DNA of 64,000 bases from Thauera butanivorans NBRC 103042 (GCF_001591165.1 NZ_BCUG01000020.1:46199-110198); one strand, 5' to 3'. Numbered from the stretch's first letter, positions 7,905 through 17,474 are shown. Made by a program: numbers and translations. The notes: generated by a model from the sequence alone, not told the origin.

Positions 7905-8705
7905 ATGAGCGACAAGCTTGAATTCTCCCTGGCCGAACTGATGATCGTCGCGGCTTCCGAAGCCTGGCGCGGCGATGGCGAAGTGCTGGCTTCCGGCATC
8001 GGCGTGATCCCGCGCCTGGCCGCCAGCCTGGCCAAGCTCAGCTACGCGCCGGAACTGCTGATGACCGACAGCGAATGCCTGCTGGTCGAAGAGCCGATCC
8101 CGCTCGGGCCGCGCGGCGACCACGTGCCGAAATACTCCGGCTACATGTCCTTCGAGCGCGTCTTCGAATGCGTGTGGGGCGGCCGCCGCCACGCCATGAT
8201 CGGCCCGACCCAGATCGACCGCTGGGGCCAGACCAACCTGTCGGTGGTCGGCGACTACCACAAGCCCAAGGCTGCCATCCTCGGTGTGCGCGGCCTGCCC
8301 GGCAACAGCATCAACCACATCAATTCCTTCCTCGTGCCCAACCACAGCAAGCGCGTGTTCGTCGAAGGCGAGGTCGACATGGTGTCCGGCGTCGGTTTCA
8401 ACCCGGCGCGCTGGGAGCCCGGCATGAAGCAGGATTTCATGGACATCCGCCGCATCGTCACCGACCTGTGCGTGATGGATTTCGAGGGTCCGGACCACGC
8501 CATCCGCGTGCGCTCGCTGCATCCGGGCGTGGGTTTCGACGAGGTCCAGGGCAAGACCGGCTTCCCGCTGCTGCAGGCGCCCGGCCTGGGCGAGACTCCG
8601 CACCCGAGCGCGGAGCAGCTCGCGATCATCCGCCGCCTCGACCCGCACGAGCTGCGCAGCGCGCAGCTCAAGGGCAATCCGCCGGGCATTCGCGCGGCCG
8701 CCTGA
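7905..8705 (+). CDS. ipdB: IpdB-like CoA-transferase family hydrolase, beta subunit
   Basis: A 266-residue beta subunit that partners IpdA in the ring-opening hydrolase of steroid C/D-ring degradation. Family-typical blocks are GEVLASGIGVIPRLAASLAKL, LLMTDSECLLVE, ECVWGGRRHAMIGPTQIDRWGQTN, GVRGLPGNSINH and DFEGPDHAIRVRSLHPGV. The start is ATG 7905 with GGAGCGTGAG upstream. A longer reading from a TTG inside ipdA is possible but unlikely. Confidence 0.88.
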   Translation: MSDKLEFSLAELMIVAASEAWRGDGEVLASGIGVIPRLAASLAKLSYAPELLMTDSECLLVEEPIPLGPRGDHVPKYSGYMSFERVFECVWGGRRHAMIGPTQIDRWGQTNLSVVGDYHKPKAAILGVRGLPGNSINHINSFLVPNHSKRVFVEGEVDMVSGVGFNPARWEPGMKQDFMDIRRIVTDLCVMDFEGPDHAIRVRSLHPGVGFDEVQGKTGFPLLQAPGLGETPHPSAEQLAIIRRLDPHELRSAQLKGNPPGIRAAA

Positions 8706-8727
8706 GGCCGGCAAGGAGCAGACACGC

Positions 8728-9639
8728 ATGAGCGCCCCCGACCAGAACTTCGTCGATCGTCCCGACAACTCGGTGTACGAGACCGATGCGCCGGTGAGCT
8801 ATGCCGTTGCCGACGGCATCGCCACGGTGACGATGAGCCGTACCGAGTTCAACAATGCGCAGAACTCGCAGATGACCTATGCGCTGGATGCCGCCTTCCG
8901 CCGCGCGGTGGACGACGATGCGGTGAAGGTCATCGTGCTGCGCGGCGACGGCAGGCACTTCTCGGCCGGCCACGACATCGGCACGCCGGGGCGCGACATC
9001 AACAAGCCCTTCGAGCGCGTGCACCTGTGGTGGGACCACACCAACAAGCCCGGCGGCGAATACCTCTACGTGCGCGAGCAGGAGGTGTACCTGAACATGT
9101 GCCGGCGCTGGCGCGAACTGCCCAAGCCGACCATCGCCATGGTGCAGGGCGCCTGCGTGGCCGGCGGGCTGATGCTGGCCTGGGTGTGCGACTTCATCGT
9201 CGCCAGCGACGACGCCTTCTTCCAGGACCCGGTGGTGCGCATGGGCATTCCCGGCGTCGAGTATTTCGCCCACCCCTTCGAGCTGCATCCGCGCATCGCC
9301 AAGGAATTCCTCATGACCGGCGACCGCATGGGCGCCGAGCGCGCGTACCAGATGGGCATGGTCAACCGCGTGGTGCCGCGCGACCGGCTGGAGGAGGAAA
9401 CCTATGCGCTCGCTGCCCGCGTGGCGAAGCAGCCGCGCATGGGCCTGGCGCTGACCAAGCAGGCGATCAACCACGTCGAGGACCTGCAGGGCAAGCGCAC
9501 GGCGATGGATGCGGTGTTCGCCTGGCACCATTTCGCCCATACCCACAACGAACTGCTGTCCGGCGACAAGCTCGGCGGCTACGATGCAAAAGCGATGGCG
9601 GACGCCAACAAGCGTGCGGCCGCTGAGGGCAGCTCATGA
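8728..9639 (+). CDS. Enoyl-CoA hydratase/isomerase family protein
   Basis: A 303-residue crotonase-fold enzyme. Oxyanion-hole blocks are HFSAGHDIG (about residues 76-84) and GACVAGGLMLAWVCDFIVAS. A 30-residue insertion containing FERVHLWWDHTNKPGGEYLYVREQEVYLN sits between them and is longer than in ordinary EchA. The enzyme would hydrate an enoyl-CoA or isomerise a CoA ester. It is distinct from the EchA20-like enzyme two genes later, so the operon holds two crotonases, one possibly for ring D/C and one for the opened chain. Its stop overlaps the next start (ATGA), so translation is coupled. Confidence 0.85.
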   Translation: MSAPDQNFVDRPDNSVYETDAPVSYAVADGIATVTMSRTEFNNAQNSQMTYALDAAFRRAVDDDAVKVIVLRGDGRHFSAGHDIGTPGRDINKPFERVHLWWDHTNKPGGEYLYVREQEVYLNMCRRWRELPKPTIAMVQGACVAGGLMLAWVCDFIVASDDAFFQDPVVRMGIPGVEYFAHPFELHPRIAKEFLMTGDRMGAERAYQMGMVNRVVPRDRLEEETYALAARVAKQPRMGLALTKQAINHVEDLQGKRTAMDAVFAWHHFAHTHNELLSGDKLGGYDAKAMADANKRAAAEGSS

Positions 9640-10763
9640 GCCACGATTTTTCCGCGCTGCTGCGCACGCCGCTGACCGAGCGCCTCGGTTGCCGCTTCCC
9701 CATCGTGCAGACGGCGATGGGCTGGGTGGCCGACGCCGATCTGGTGATCGCCACGACCCGGGCCGGCGGCTTCGGCTTCCTGGCCGGCGCCACGATCGAG
9801 GCGGGCAAGCTCGAAGGCGAGATCCGCAAGGTCATCGAGGCCACCGGCGGCAGCAATTTCGGCCTCAACTTCCACATGTTCCAGGAGAACGCCGCGCAGT
9901 GCGTCGACCTGGCGATCCAGTACCGGCTGCGTGCGGTCAGCTACGGCCGCGGCCCGGACAAGAAGACCATCGCCCGCTTCAAGGAGGCCGGCGTGCTGTG
10001 CATTCCCACCGTGGGGGCACTGAAGCATGCGCTGAAGGCAGTCGAACTGGGCGCCGACATGATCACCATCCAGGGCGGCGAGGGCGGCGGCCATACCGGC
10101 GGCGTGCCCACCACCATCCTGCTGCCGCAGGTGCTGGCGGCGGTGAAGGTGCCGGTGATCGCCGCCGGCGGCTATTCCACCGGCCGCGGCCTGGCCTCGG
10201 CGCTGGCCGCCGGCGCGGCCGGCATCGCCATGGGCACGCGCTTCCTGATGACCACGGACTCGCCGACGCCGCCGGCGACGCTGGCACGCTACGTGAAGGT
10301 GGACGATCCGCAGAAGGTGCGCGTCACGCTGGCGGTCGACGGCATGCGCCACCGCATGATCGAGAATCCCTTCATCGACCGGCTCGAGGCCGCCAGCCCG
10401 GTCGGCCGGCTGCTGATCGCGCTGAAGAGCGCGTGGGCCTGGAAGCAGCAGACCGGCATGAGCCTGGGCCATATGCTCGGCGTGTTCCGCCAGGCCCTGA
10501 AGGAAGACCCCGGCGCGGTGTCGCAGACGGTGATGTCGGCCAACCAGCCGGTGCTGCTGCAGCGCTCGATGGTGGAAGGCTTCCCGGACGAGGGCATCCT
10601 GCCCAGCGGCCAGGTCGCGGCGGCCATCGGCGAGCTCGAAAGCTGTGCAGACGTCATCCACGGCATCGCCGCCGAAGCCGAGGACTGCCTTGCCGCGCTG
10701 TATGCCCGGCTCGGCGATGAAACCGCCGCCGGGAGGCGTGCGGACACGGAGGCGGCCGCGTGA
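9636..10763 (+). CDS. ipdC: IpdC-like flavin-dependent CoA-ester reductase/dehydrogenase (NMO fold)
   Basis: A 375-residue TIM-barrel protein of the nitronate monooxygenase family. PIVQTAMGWVADADLV, IQGGEGGGHTGGVPTTILLPQV and VIAAGGYSTGRGLASALAAGAAGIAMGTRFLMT make the FMN phosphate site. Mycobacterial IpdC shares the same long C-terminal half (HRMIENPFIDRLEA, then MSANQPVLLQ). IpdC acts on 5-OH-HIC-CoA-type intermediates before IpdAB. It overlaps the preceding hydratase by four bases. Confidence 0.85.
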   Translation: MSHDFSALLRTPLTERLGCRFPIVQTAMGWVADADLVIATTRAGGFGFLAGATIEAGKLEGEIRKVIEATGGSNFGLNFHMFQENAAQCVDLAIQYRLRAVSYGRGPDKKTIARFKEAGVLCIPTVGALKHALKAVELGADMITIQGGEGGGHTGGVPTTILLPQVLAAVKVPVIAAGGYSTGRGLASALAAGAAGIAMGTRFLMTTDSPTPPATLARYVKVDDPQKVRVTLAVDGMRHRMIENPFIDRLEAASPVGRLLIALKSAWAWKQQTGMSLGHMLGVFRQALKEDPGAVSQTVMSANQPVLLQRSMVEGFPDEGILPSGQVAAAIGELESCADVIHGIAAEAEDCLAALYARLGDETAAGRRADTEAAA

Positions 10764-10813
10764 AGGCGGCGCGACACGACGAAGATCAGACCAGACCCAG
10801 GGAGCCCGATAAC

Positions 10814-11566
10814 GTGAGCCAGGCATTCAAGACAAGCATCGACGGCGGCATCGCCGAACTCGTCATCGACAAAGCGCCGGTCAATGCGCTCGACAGCAGC
10901 GAGTGGTTCGCGCTGGCGCGGCGCATCGACGAACTCGGCCACGACCCCGAAGTGCGCGTGATCGTGATCCGCGCCGAAGGCCGCGGCTTCTGCGCCGGCG
11001 TGGACATCAAGGAACTCGATGCCCACCCCGAGCGCATCGTCGCCGTCAATGGCGGCAACTACGCCACTTTCAAGGCGGTGCACCGCAACCCGGTGCCGGT
11101 CATCGTCGCGGTGCACGGTTTCGTGCTCGGCGGCGGCATCGGCATCACCGGCGCGGCCGACATCGTCGTCGCCTCCGACTGCGCCACTTTCGCGCTGCCC
11201 GAAGTCGATCGCGGCGCGATGGGTGGCGGCGCCCACCTGCAGCGCCTGTTCCCGGTGCAGAAGGTGCGCTATCTGTTCTTCACCGGCGACAAAATCGGCG
11301 CCGCCGAAGCCGAGCGCTACGGCTTCATCGAGCGCGTCGTGCCGAAGGCCGAGCTGCGTAAGGCCGCGCTCGAGATCGCGCGCAAGATCGCCGCCAAGAG
11401 CCCGGCCATGATCCGCATCGCCAAGGAGGCGCTGAACGGCATCGAGGACGGCAACCTGGAAGACAAGTACCGCTGGGAACAGGGTTTCACGCTGCAGGCC
11501 TACACCAGCCCGGACTCGGCGGAAACCCGCCGTGCCTTCGTCGAGAAACGCGAAGCCCAGTTCTGA
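10814..11566 (+). CDS. echA20: EchA20-like enoyl-CoA hydratase family ring hydrolase
   Basis: A 250-residue crotonase whose sequence blocks (KAPVNALDSSEWF, AEGRGFCAGVDIKEL, FVLGGGIGITGAADIVVAS, LPEVDRGAMGGGAHLQRLF) closely follow mycobacterial EchA20. EchA20 hydrolytically opens ring D of the steroid-derived indane-dione CoA. The chosen start is GTG 10814 (N terminus MSQAFKTS) with GGGAG nine bases upstream. A GTG at 10760 overlapping the ipdC stop would add 18 residues. It lies 7 bases before the fadE31-like gene. Confidence 0.85.
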   Translation: MSQAFKTSIDGGIAELVIDKAPVNALDSSEWFALARRIDELGHDPEVRVIVIRAEGRGFCAGVDIKELDAHPERIVAVNGGNYATFKAVHRNPVPVIVAVHGFVLGGGIGITGAADIVVASDCATFALPEVDRGAMGGGAHLQRLFPVQKVRYLFFTGDKIGAAEAERYGFIERVVPKAELRKAALEIARKIAAKSPAMIRIAKEALNGIEDGNLEDKYRWEQGFTLQAYTSPDSAETRRAFVEKREAQF

Positions 11567-11573
11567 GGACACC

Positions 11574-12743
11574 ATGGATCTCGCCTACACCCCCCGGCAG
11601 AAAGCCTTCCGCAAGGAAGTGCGCGCCTGGCTCGCGGCCAACCTGCCGCGCGAGCCGCTGGCCAGCTACGACACCCGCGAGGGCTTCGAGCAGCACCGCG
11701 AATGGGAGCGCAAGCTGTTCGACGCCCGCCTGTCGATGGTGATCTGGCCCGAGGCGCTCGGCGGCCGCGGCTGCGACCTCATCGAATGGCTGATCTTCGA
11801 AGAGGAGTACTACGGTGCCGGCGCGCCGATGCGCGTCAACCAGAACGGCCAGCTGCTGCTCGGCCCGACCCTGATCGAGTTCGGCACCGAGGCGCAGAAG
11901 GCGCGCTTCCTGCCGCGCATGGCTTCGAGCGAGGACATGTGGGCGCAGGGTTGGTCCGAGCCCAATGCCGGTTCCGACATGGCGGCGATCACCAGCAAGG
12001 CGATCCTGTCGGCCGACGGCAGCCATTACCTGCTCAACGGCCAGAAGACCTGGTCGACACGGGCGAGCTTCGCCGACTGGCTGTTCGGCCTGTTCCGCAG
12101 CGACCCGACCTCCAGCCGCCACCACGGCCTGTCCTACCTGGCGGTGCCGCTGGACGCGCCCGGCGTGACGATCCGCCCGATCCAGGCCCTGAACGGCAAG
12201 CAGGCCTTCGCCGAGATCTTCTTCGACGACGTCAAGGTGCCGGTAGACAACCGCATCGGCGAGGAAGGCCAGGGCTGGCATGTGGCGATGGCCACTGCCG
12301 GCTTCGAGCGCGGCCTGCTGCTGCGCTCGCCGGCACGCTTCCAATACACCGCGCGCAAGCTGGTCGAGCTGTACAAGGCCAACCGCGAAGTGGCCGACCG
12401 CGACCCCGCCATCCGCGATGCCGTCATCGAAGCCTGGACCGGCACCGAAGCTTACGCACTGTCGGCCTACCACACCGTCGGCCGCCTGGCGAAGGGCGCG
12501 CGCATCGGCGCCGAGGCCAGCACCAACAAGATCTTCTGGTCCGAACTCGACCTGAAGATGCACGAAACCGCGATGCGCATCCTCGGTGCCCGCGGCGAAC
12601 TGACCGGCGACGCACCGGCGTCCGTCGATGCCGCGCGCTGGCTGGACGGCTTCCTGTTCGCCCAGGCCGGCCCGATCTATGCCGGCACCAACGAGATCCA
12701 GCGCAACATCATCGCCGAGCGCATGCTCGGCCTGCCGAAGTAA
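11574..12743 (+). CDS. fadE31: FadE31-like acyl-CoA dehydrogenase
   Basis: A 389-residue acyl-CoA dehydrogenase with the three ACAD regions: an N-terminal helical part, the middle beta domain with WAQGWSEPNAGSDMAAI (flavin/substrate loop) and YLLNGQKTWSTRASFADWLFG, and a C-terminal helical domain ending YAGTNEIQRNIIAERMLGLPK. The block DTREGFEQHREWERKLFDA is the hallmark shared with FadE31. In steroid degraders FadE31 and FadE32 form a mixed complex acting on opened C/D-ring CoA esters. The next gene is the matching shorter partner. Confidence 0.83.
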   Translation: MDLAYTPRQKAFRKEVRAWLAANLPREPLASYDTREGFEQHREWERKLFDARLSMVIWPEALGGRGCDLIEWLIFEEEYYGAGAPMRVNQNGQLLLGPTLIEFGTEAQKARFLPRMASSEDMWAQGWSEPNAGSDMAAITSKAILSADGSHYLLNGQKTWSTRASFADWLFGLFRSDPTSSRHHGLSYLAVPLDAPGVTIRPIQALNGKQAFAEIFFDDVKVPVDNRIGEEGQGWHVAMATAGFERGLLLRSPARFQYTARKLVELYKANREVADRDPAIRDAVIEAWTGTEAYALSAYHTVGRLAKGARIGAEASTNKIFWSELDLKMHETAMRILGARGELTGDAPASVDAARWLDGFLFAQAGPIYAGTNEIQRNIIAERMLGLPK

Positions 12744-12756
12744 GAAGAGGCCGGCC

Positions 12757-13815
12757 ATGGACTTCACTTTCACCGACGACCAGCTCACTTTCCGCGAGGC
12801 GGTGAGCCGTTTCCTGATGACCGAAGCCGCGCCCGAGATGCTGCGCGAGATCTGGGAGACCGACAGCGGACGTTCTCCCTCCCTGCGCAAGAACATCGCC
12901 GAGCAGGGTCTCACCTCGCTGTCGGTGCCCGAGGACTGCGGCGGCCTCGGCATGGACGATGTCGCCTGGGCGCTGATGACGCAGGAACTGGGCTACTACG
13001 CCATTCCCGATTCGCTCGCCGATACCGCCTATGTCGCCGCCGGGCTGATCAAGACCTTGGCGGAGGGCGCCGGCGCACGCGGCGAATGGCTCGGACGCAT
13101 TGCCGAAGGCAGCATCCGCATCGCCGTCGGCCATCCGATCAACCCGCTGGTGGCCGACGCCAGCCCCGCGGACCTGCTGCTGCTCGCCCATGGCGATGAA
13201 GTGCATGCGGTGCCGCGCGCCGAAGTCGGGATCGAGGCCAATCCCAGCATCGACCTGTCGCGCCGCCTCGCCCGCGTGAGCTGGGCGCCGGCCGCGGCCA
13301 CCATGCTCGCCGACGGCGATGCCGGCCGCGCGCTGTGGGCGCAGACGCTGAACCGCGGCACCCTGTCGGTCGCCGGCCAGCTCCTGGGCCTGGCGCAGCG
13401 CATGCTCGACCTGTCGGTCGATTACACCGCCCAGCGCAAGCAGTTCGGCAAGCCGATCGGCAGTTTCCAGGCCGTCAAGCACCACCTTGCCGATGTCGCC
13501 ACCCGCATCGAATTCGCCAAGCCGGTGCTGTACCGCGCCGCCTACGCACTCGCCCGCGACGAAGCCGGCGCCGACGCGCGCGCCTCGCATGCCAAGCTCG
13601 CCTGCGGCGAGGCCGCCTGGCTGGCGGCGCGCCATGGCATCCAGGTCCATGGCGCGATGGGCTACACCTGGGAAGTCGATCTGCAGATGTTCATGAAGCG
13701 CGCCTGGGCGCTCGATGCATCCTGGGGTGACCGCGGCTTCCACAAGTCCCGCGTCGCCGACGCGATCCTGGCCGACGGCGCCGCTCTCGGCCCGGGCCAC
13801 ACTTTCGAGGAATGA
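12757..13815 (+). CDS. fadE32: FadE32-like acyl-CoA dehydrogenase, partner subunit
   Basis: A 352-residue ACAD that is divergent in the middle domain, lacking the usual SEPxAGSD loop. It keeps the C-terminal domain with YTAQRKQFGKPIGSFQAVKHHLADV and HGIQVHGAMGYTWEVDLQMFMKRA. This pattern of one canonical and one degenerate subunit in adjacent genes is typical of alpha2beta2 steroid acyl-CoA dehydrogenases. It is 13 bases downstream of the fadE31-like gene. Its stop overlaps the thiolase region. Confidence 0.8.
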   Translation: MDFTFTDDQLTFREAVSRFLMTEAAPEMLREIWETDSGRSPSLRKNIAEQGLTSLSVPEDCGGLGMDDVAWALMTQELGYYAIPDSLADTAYVAAGLIKTLAEGAGARGEWLGRIAEGSIRIAVGHPINPLVADASPADLLLLAHGDEVHAVPRAEVGIEANPSIDLSRRLARVSWAPAAATMLADGDAGRALWAQTLNRGTLSVAGQLLGLAQRMLDLSVDYTAQRKQFGKPIGSFQAVKHHLADVATRIEFAKPVLYRAAYALARDEAGADARASHAKLACGEAAWLAARHGIQVHGAMGYTWEVDLQMFMKRAWALDASWGDRGFHKSRVADAILADGAALGPGHTFEE

Positions 13816-13817
13816 AG

Positions 13818-14969
13818 ATGGCGCAAGCCTACATTGTCGATGCCCTGCGCAGCCCCACCGGCAAGCGCAAGGGCGGCCTGTCCCACGTGCATGCGATCGA
13901 CCTCGGTGCGCATGTCCTGCGCGCGCTGGTCGAGCGCAACGCGATCCCGGCCGAGGAATACGACGACGTGATCTTCGGCTGCGTCGACACCATCGGCTCG
14001 CAGGCGGGCGACATCGCGCGCACCGCCTGGCTGGCCGCCGGTCTGCCGCTGAACGTGCCCGGCACCACGGTGGACCGCCAGTGCGGATCGTCGCAGCAGG
14101 CGCTGCATTTCGCTGCCCAGGCGGTGATGAGCGGCACCCAGGACGTGGTCGCGGTCGGCGGCGTGCAGACCATGACGCAGATCCCGATCTCGTCGGCGAT
14201 GCTCGCCGGCCAGCCGCTCGGCTTTCCCGACCCGTTCTCGGGCAGCAAGGGCTGGAAGGCGCGTTTCGGCGACCAGCCGGTCGACCAGTTCTATTCCGCC
14301 CAGCGCATCGCCGACCACTGGCAGCTCAGCCGCCATGACATGGAGGTGTTCGCGCTGGAAAGCCATCGCCGCGCGCTGGCCGCGATCGCCGAAGGCCGCT
14401 TCGAGCGCGAGATCGTCGGCCTGGAAGGCGTGGACAAGGACGAGACGCCGCGCCTCACCACGCTGGAGAAGATGGCCGGACTCGAGCCGGTCGGCCCGGC
14501 CTATCCGTCGATCACCGCCGCGGTGTCGAGCCAGACCTGCGATGCCTCGGCCGCGCTGCTGGTGGTGTCGGAGGCCGCGCTGAAGCGCTACGGCCTGACG
14601 CCGCGCGCCCGCATCCATCATCTGTCGGTGATGGGCGACGACCCCATCTGGCACCTCACCGCGCCGATCCCCGCCACCCGCGCCGCGCTGAAGAAGGCCG
14701 GCATGGGCATCGGCGACATCGACGTGGTCGAGATCAACGAGGCCTTCGCCTCGGTCGTCATGGCCTGGCAGAAGGAGCTGGACTGCGACCCGGCGCGCAT
14801 GAACCCGAACGGCGGCGCCATCGCCCTGGGCCATCCGCTGGGCGCCACCGGCGCGCGCCTGATGACCACCCTGCTGCACGAGCTGGAGCGCAGCGGCGGG
14901 CGCTACGGCCTGCAGACCATGTGCGAAGGCGGCGGCCAGGCCAACGTCACCATCATCGAGAAACTGTGA
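13818..14969 (+). CDS. fadA6: FadA6-like acetyl-CoA acyltransferase (thiolase)
   Basis: A 383-residue thiolase. The nucleophile Cys89 is in TVDRQCGSSQQALHFAAQ, the His block is NPNGGAIALGHPLGATGARL and the second Cys is in LQTMCEGGGQANVTI. The whole chain is very similar to recalled FadA6, which cleaves the terminal beta-ketoacyl-CoA of C/D-ring breakdown. Start 13818 (MAQAYIVDAL) matches FadA6 and has GAGG seven bases upstream. ATG 13812, overlapping the previous stop, would add two residues. Confidence 0.87.
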   Translation: MAQAYIVDALRSPTGKRKGGLSHVHAIDLGAHVLRALVERNAIPAEEYDDVIFGCVDTIGSQAGDIARTAWLAAGLPLNVPGTTVDRQCGSSQQALHFAAQAVMSGTQDVVAVGGVQTMTQIPISSAMLAGQPLGFPDPFSGSKGWKARFGDQPVDQFYSAQRIADHWQLSRHDMEVFALESHRRALAAIAEGRFEREIVGLEGVDKDETPRLTTLEKMAGLEPVGPAYPSITAAVSSQTCDASAALLVVSEAALKRYGLTPRARIHHLSVMGDDPIWHLTAPIPATRAALKKAGMGIGDIDVVEINEAFASVVMAWQKELDCDPARMNPNGGAIALGHPLGATGARLMTTLLHELERSGGRYGLQTMCEGGGQANVTIIEKL

Positions 14970-14984
14970 GCGGAGAAGACTGCA

Positions 14985-15863
14985 ATGGGAATGTGTGAAG
15001 GACGCACCGTCATCATCACCGGCGCCGGCGGCGGGCTGGGTCGCGCCTATGCGCTGGCCTTCGCCGCCGAGGGCGCGAACGTGGTGGTCAACGACATCCG
15101 CAGGGAAGCCGCCGACGCGGTGGCGGCGGAGATCGCCGCCGCGGGCGGCAAGGCCATCGCCAACGCCGACGACATCACCCGCATCGAAACCGCGCAGTGC
15201 ATCGTCGATGCCGCACTGGCGGCCTTCGGCGAAGTGCATGTGGTGGTGAACAATGCCGGCATCCTGCGCGATCGCATGTTCGTCAGCCTGTCCGAGGACG
15301 ACTGGGACCAGGTCATGCGGGTGCACCTGAAGGGCCATTTCTGCCTGGCGAACATCCTCGGCAGGCGCTGGCGCGACCAGGCCAAGGCCGGCAACAGGAT
15401 CGCCGCGCGCATCATCAACACCAGTTCCGGCGCCGGCCTGCAGGGCTCGGTGGGGCAGTCGAACTATTCCGCGGCGAAGGGCGGTATCGCCGCGCTGACC
15501 CTGGTGCAGGCGGCCGAGATGGCGCGCTACGGCGTCACCGCCAATGCGCTCGCGCCGTCCGCACGCACTTCGATGACCGAGAGCGCGATGGCCGACGTGG
15601 TGAAGAAGCCCGAGGACGGCAGCTTCGACCTGTGGGCGGCGGAGAACGTCGCGCCGCTGGTGGTGTGGCTGGGCAGCGAGCTGTCCGCGCACGTCAGCGG
15701 CCAGGTGTTCGAGAGCCAGGGCGGGCGCATCTCGGTGTGCGACGGCTGGCGCACCGGCCCGCAGCAGGACAAGGGCGCGCGCCTGACGCCGCTCGAAGCC
15801 GGTGCGATGGTCGACGAACTGATGAAGCAGGCCGTGCCGGCGCAGAAGGTGTGGGGTAGCTGA
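14985..15863 (+). CDS. ipdF: IpdF-like short-chain dehydrogenase
   Basis: A 292-residue SDR with TGAGGGLGRAYA (NAD(P) binding, about 13-24), VVVNNAGILRD, Ser in INTSSGAGLQG and the Tyr-x3-Lys pair in YSAAKGG. The length and the C-terminal extension (TGPQQDKGARLTPLEAGAMVDELMKQ) fit IpdF, the 5-hydroxy-HIP-CoA oxidoreductase, and related 3-hydroxyacyl-CoA dehydrogenases of the multifunctional-enzyme type. It sits 15 bases after fadA6. Either role fits the operon. Confidence 0.78.
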   Translation: MGMCEGRTVIITGAGGGLGRAYALAFAAEGANVVVNDIRREAADAVAAEIAAAGGKAIANADDITRIETAQCIVDAALAAFGEVHVVVNNAGILRDRMFVSLSEDDWDQVMRVHLKGHFCLANILGRRWRDQAKAGNRIAARIINTSSGAGLQGSVGQSNYSAAKGGIAALTLVQAAEMARYGVTANALAPSARTSMTESAMADVVKKPEDGSFDLWAAENVAPLVVWLGSELSAHVSGQVFESQGGRISVCDGWRTGPQQDKGARLTPLEAGAMVDELMKQAVPAQKVWGS

Positions 15864-15865
15864 AC

Positions 15866-17431
15866 ATGACCGGGCAGGCGCCGGCGCAGGGGCGCCGTGA
15901 CTTTCTGAAGGCCGGCGCGGCGCTGGGCGGCGCCGCCGCAAGCGGCCTGGGGCTTGCCGGGGCGGCAGCGGCTGGCGAGGTCGCGGCCTTGCCGCTGCCG
16001 GAGTACGAAAGCTGGGATGCGATCGGGATCGCAGGCCTGATCCGGCGCGGCGACATTCGCCCCGGTGAAGTGCTGGAAGCCGCGCTCGCCCGCGTCGAAG
16101 CCCGTTCCGCCATCAATGCCGTCGCCGTGCCGCATTACGAACTCGCCCGCGCGCATGCGCGGGCGCTGGACGGCGCCGGCAAGGCCGAGCGCGAAGCGCG
16201 TCCGCCGCTGGCCGGCGTGCCCTTCGCGCTGAAGGACCTCGGCGTCGCCCTCGAAGGCACGGTGACCACCAACGGCTGCGCCTTCTTCAAGGATGCGATG
16301 GCCGACCACGATTCCACGCTGGTGCAGCGCTATCGGACGGCAGGGCTGAACATCTTCGCCAAGCTCACCAGTCCCGAGTTCGGCCAGACCGCGACCACCG
16401 AGTCCCGCCTGTTCGGGCTGACGCGCAATCCCTGGAACCTGGCGTACAGCTCGGGCGGCTCGTCGGGCGGCTCCTCGGCGGCGATCGCCGCCGGCGTGCT
16501 GCCCGCAGCGCACGCCAGCGACGGCGGCGGCTCGATCCGCATCCCGGCCTCGCACTGCGGCCTGTTCGGGCTCAAGCCCAGCCGCGGCCTGATCCCGATG
16601 GGGCCGCGCGCACTGGAAGGCTGGCTGGGGCTGTCGGCGCACAACGTCATCAGCCGCAGCGTGCGCGATACCGCGCTGCTGATGCAGCTCAGCCAGGGGC
16701 CGGAGGCCGGCACGCGCACCGCGCCGTCGGTCACCGACCTGCTCGCCGCGCTGACGCAGGCGCCGCGCGGGCTGCGCATCGGCCTGTTCGAGGCCAACCT
16801 GTTCGGCATGGGCGTGCATGCGGAATGCCTGGCGGCGGCGCACAAGGCGGCGACGCTGTGCGCCGGGCTCGGCCACCATGTCGAGCCGCTGTCGCTGGAG
16901 GCGCTGCCTTTCCTGGAAATGGCCGGCAGCATGGGCGTGGTCACCGCCAGCGGCATGCTGCACACCGTGCGTGTGCGCGAGAAGGCGCTCGGCCGCGAGG
17001 CGCGCGAGGACGAATTCGAGCCGCTCGACTGGCAGAGCATGCAGAAGGCGAAAAACTACAGCGCCGGGCAGATACTCGGCGCGCGCGCGGTCTTCGACCA
17101 GGCCGGCCGCATTCTCGACGAAGTGTTCTCGCGCTACGACCTGATCCTGTCGCCGACCACCGCGGCGCTGCCGCCCAGGCTCGGCGAACTCTCGCTCGAC
17201 CAGCCTTTCGACGACTTTGCCCGGCGTGCGGTGCTGGCCTCGGCGTTCACGTCGATGTTCAACATCAGCGGCCACCCGGCGATGTCGGTGCCGCTGCACT
17301 GGAGCGCCGAAGGCCTGCCGGTGGGCGCGCAGTTCGCCGCGCCTTTCGGCGGCGAGGCAAGGCTGATCGCGCTGGCGGCGCAGCTCGAAGAGGCTGCGCC
17401 GTGGGCGGACCGTCGTCCGCCGCCGGTCTGA
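15866..17431 (+). CDS. Tat-exported amidase-signature hydrolase
   Basis: A 521-residue amidase-signature enzyme. The N terminus has a twin-arginine signal (GRRDFLKAG at 9-17, then an Ala/Gly-rich hydrophobic stretch), so the enzyme should be folded in the cytoplasm and exported. The Ser-cisSer-Lys triad is readable as Lys123 (ALKDLG), a Ser near 199-200 in the Gly/Ser-rich loop and Ser223 (GGGSIRIPAS). It lies three bases after the ipdF stop in the middle of a ring-degradation operon where no amidase is expected. A conjugated (amide-linked) steroid such as a bile-acid conjugate is a possible substrate, but this is speculation. Confidence 0.83.
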   Translation: MTGQAPAQGRRDFLKAGAALGGAAASGLGLAGAAAAGEVAALPLPEYESWDAIGIAGLIRRGDIRPGEVLEAALARVEARSAINAVAVPHYELARAHARALDGAGKAEREARPPLAGVPFALKDLGVALEGTVTTNGCAFFKDAMADHDSTLVQRYRTAGLNIFAKLTSPEFGQTATTESRLFGLTRNPWNLAYSSGGSSGGSSAAIAAGVLPAAHASDGGGSIRIPASHCGLFGLKPSRGLIPMGPRALEGWLGLSAHNVISRSVRDTALLMQLSQGPEAGTRTAPSVTDLLAALTQAPRGLRIGLFEANLFGMGVHAECLAAAHKAATLCAGLGHHVEPLSLEALPFLEMAGSMGVVTASGMLHTVRVREKALGREAREDEFEPLDWQSMQKAKNYSAGQILGARAVFDQAGRILDEVFSRYDLILSPTTAALPPRLGELSLDQPFDDFARRAVLASAFTSMFNISGHPAMSVPLHWSAEGLPVGAQFAAPFGGEARLIALAAQLEEAAPWADRRPPPV

Positions 17432-17474
17432 GACGGCACGATACAAGGCGGCATTCGGGCCGCAAGGAGATCCG

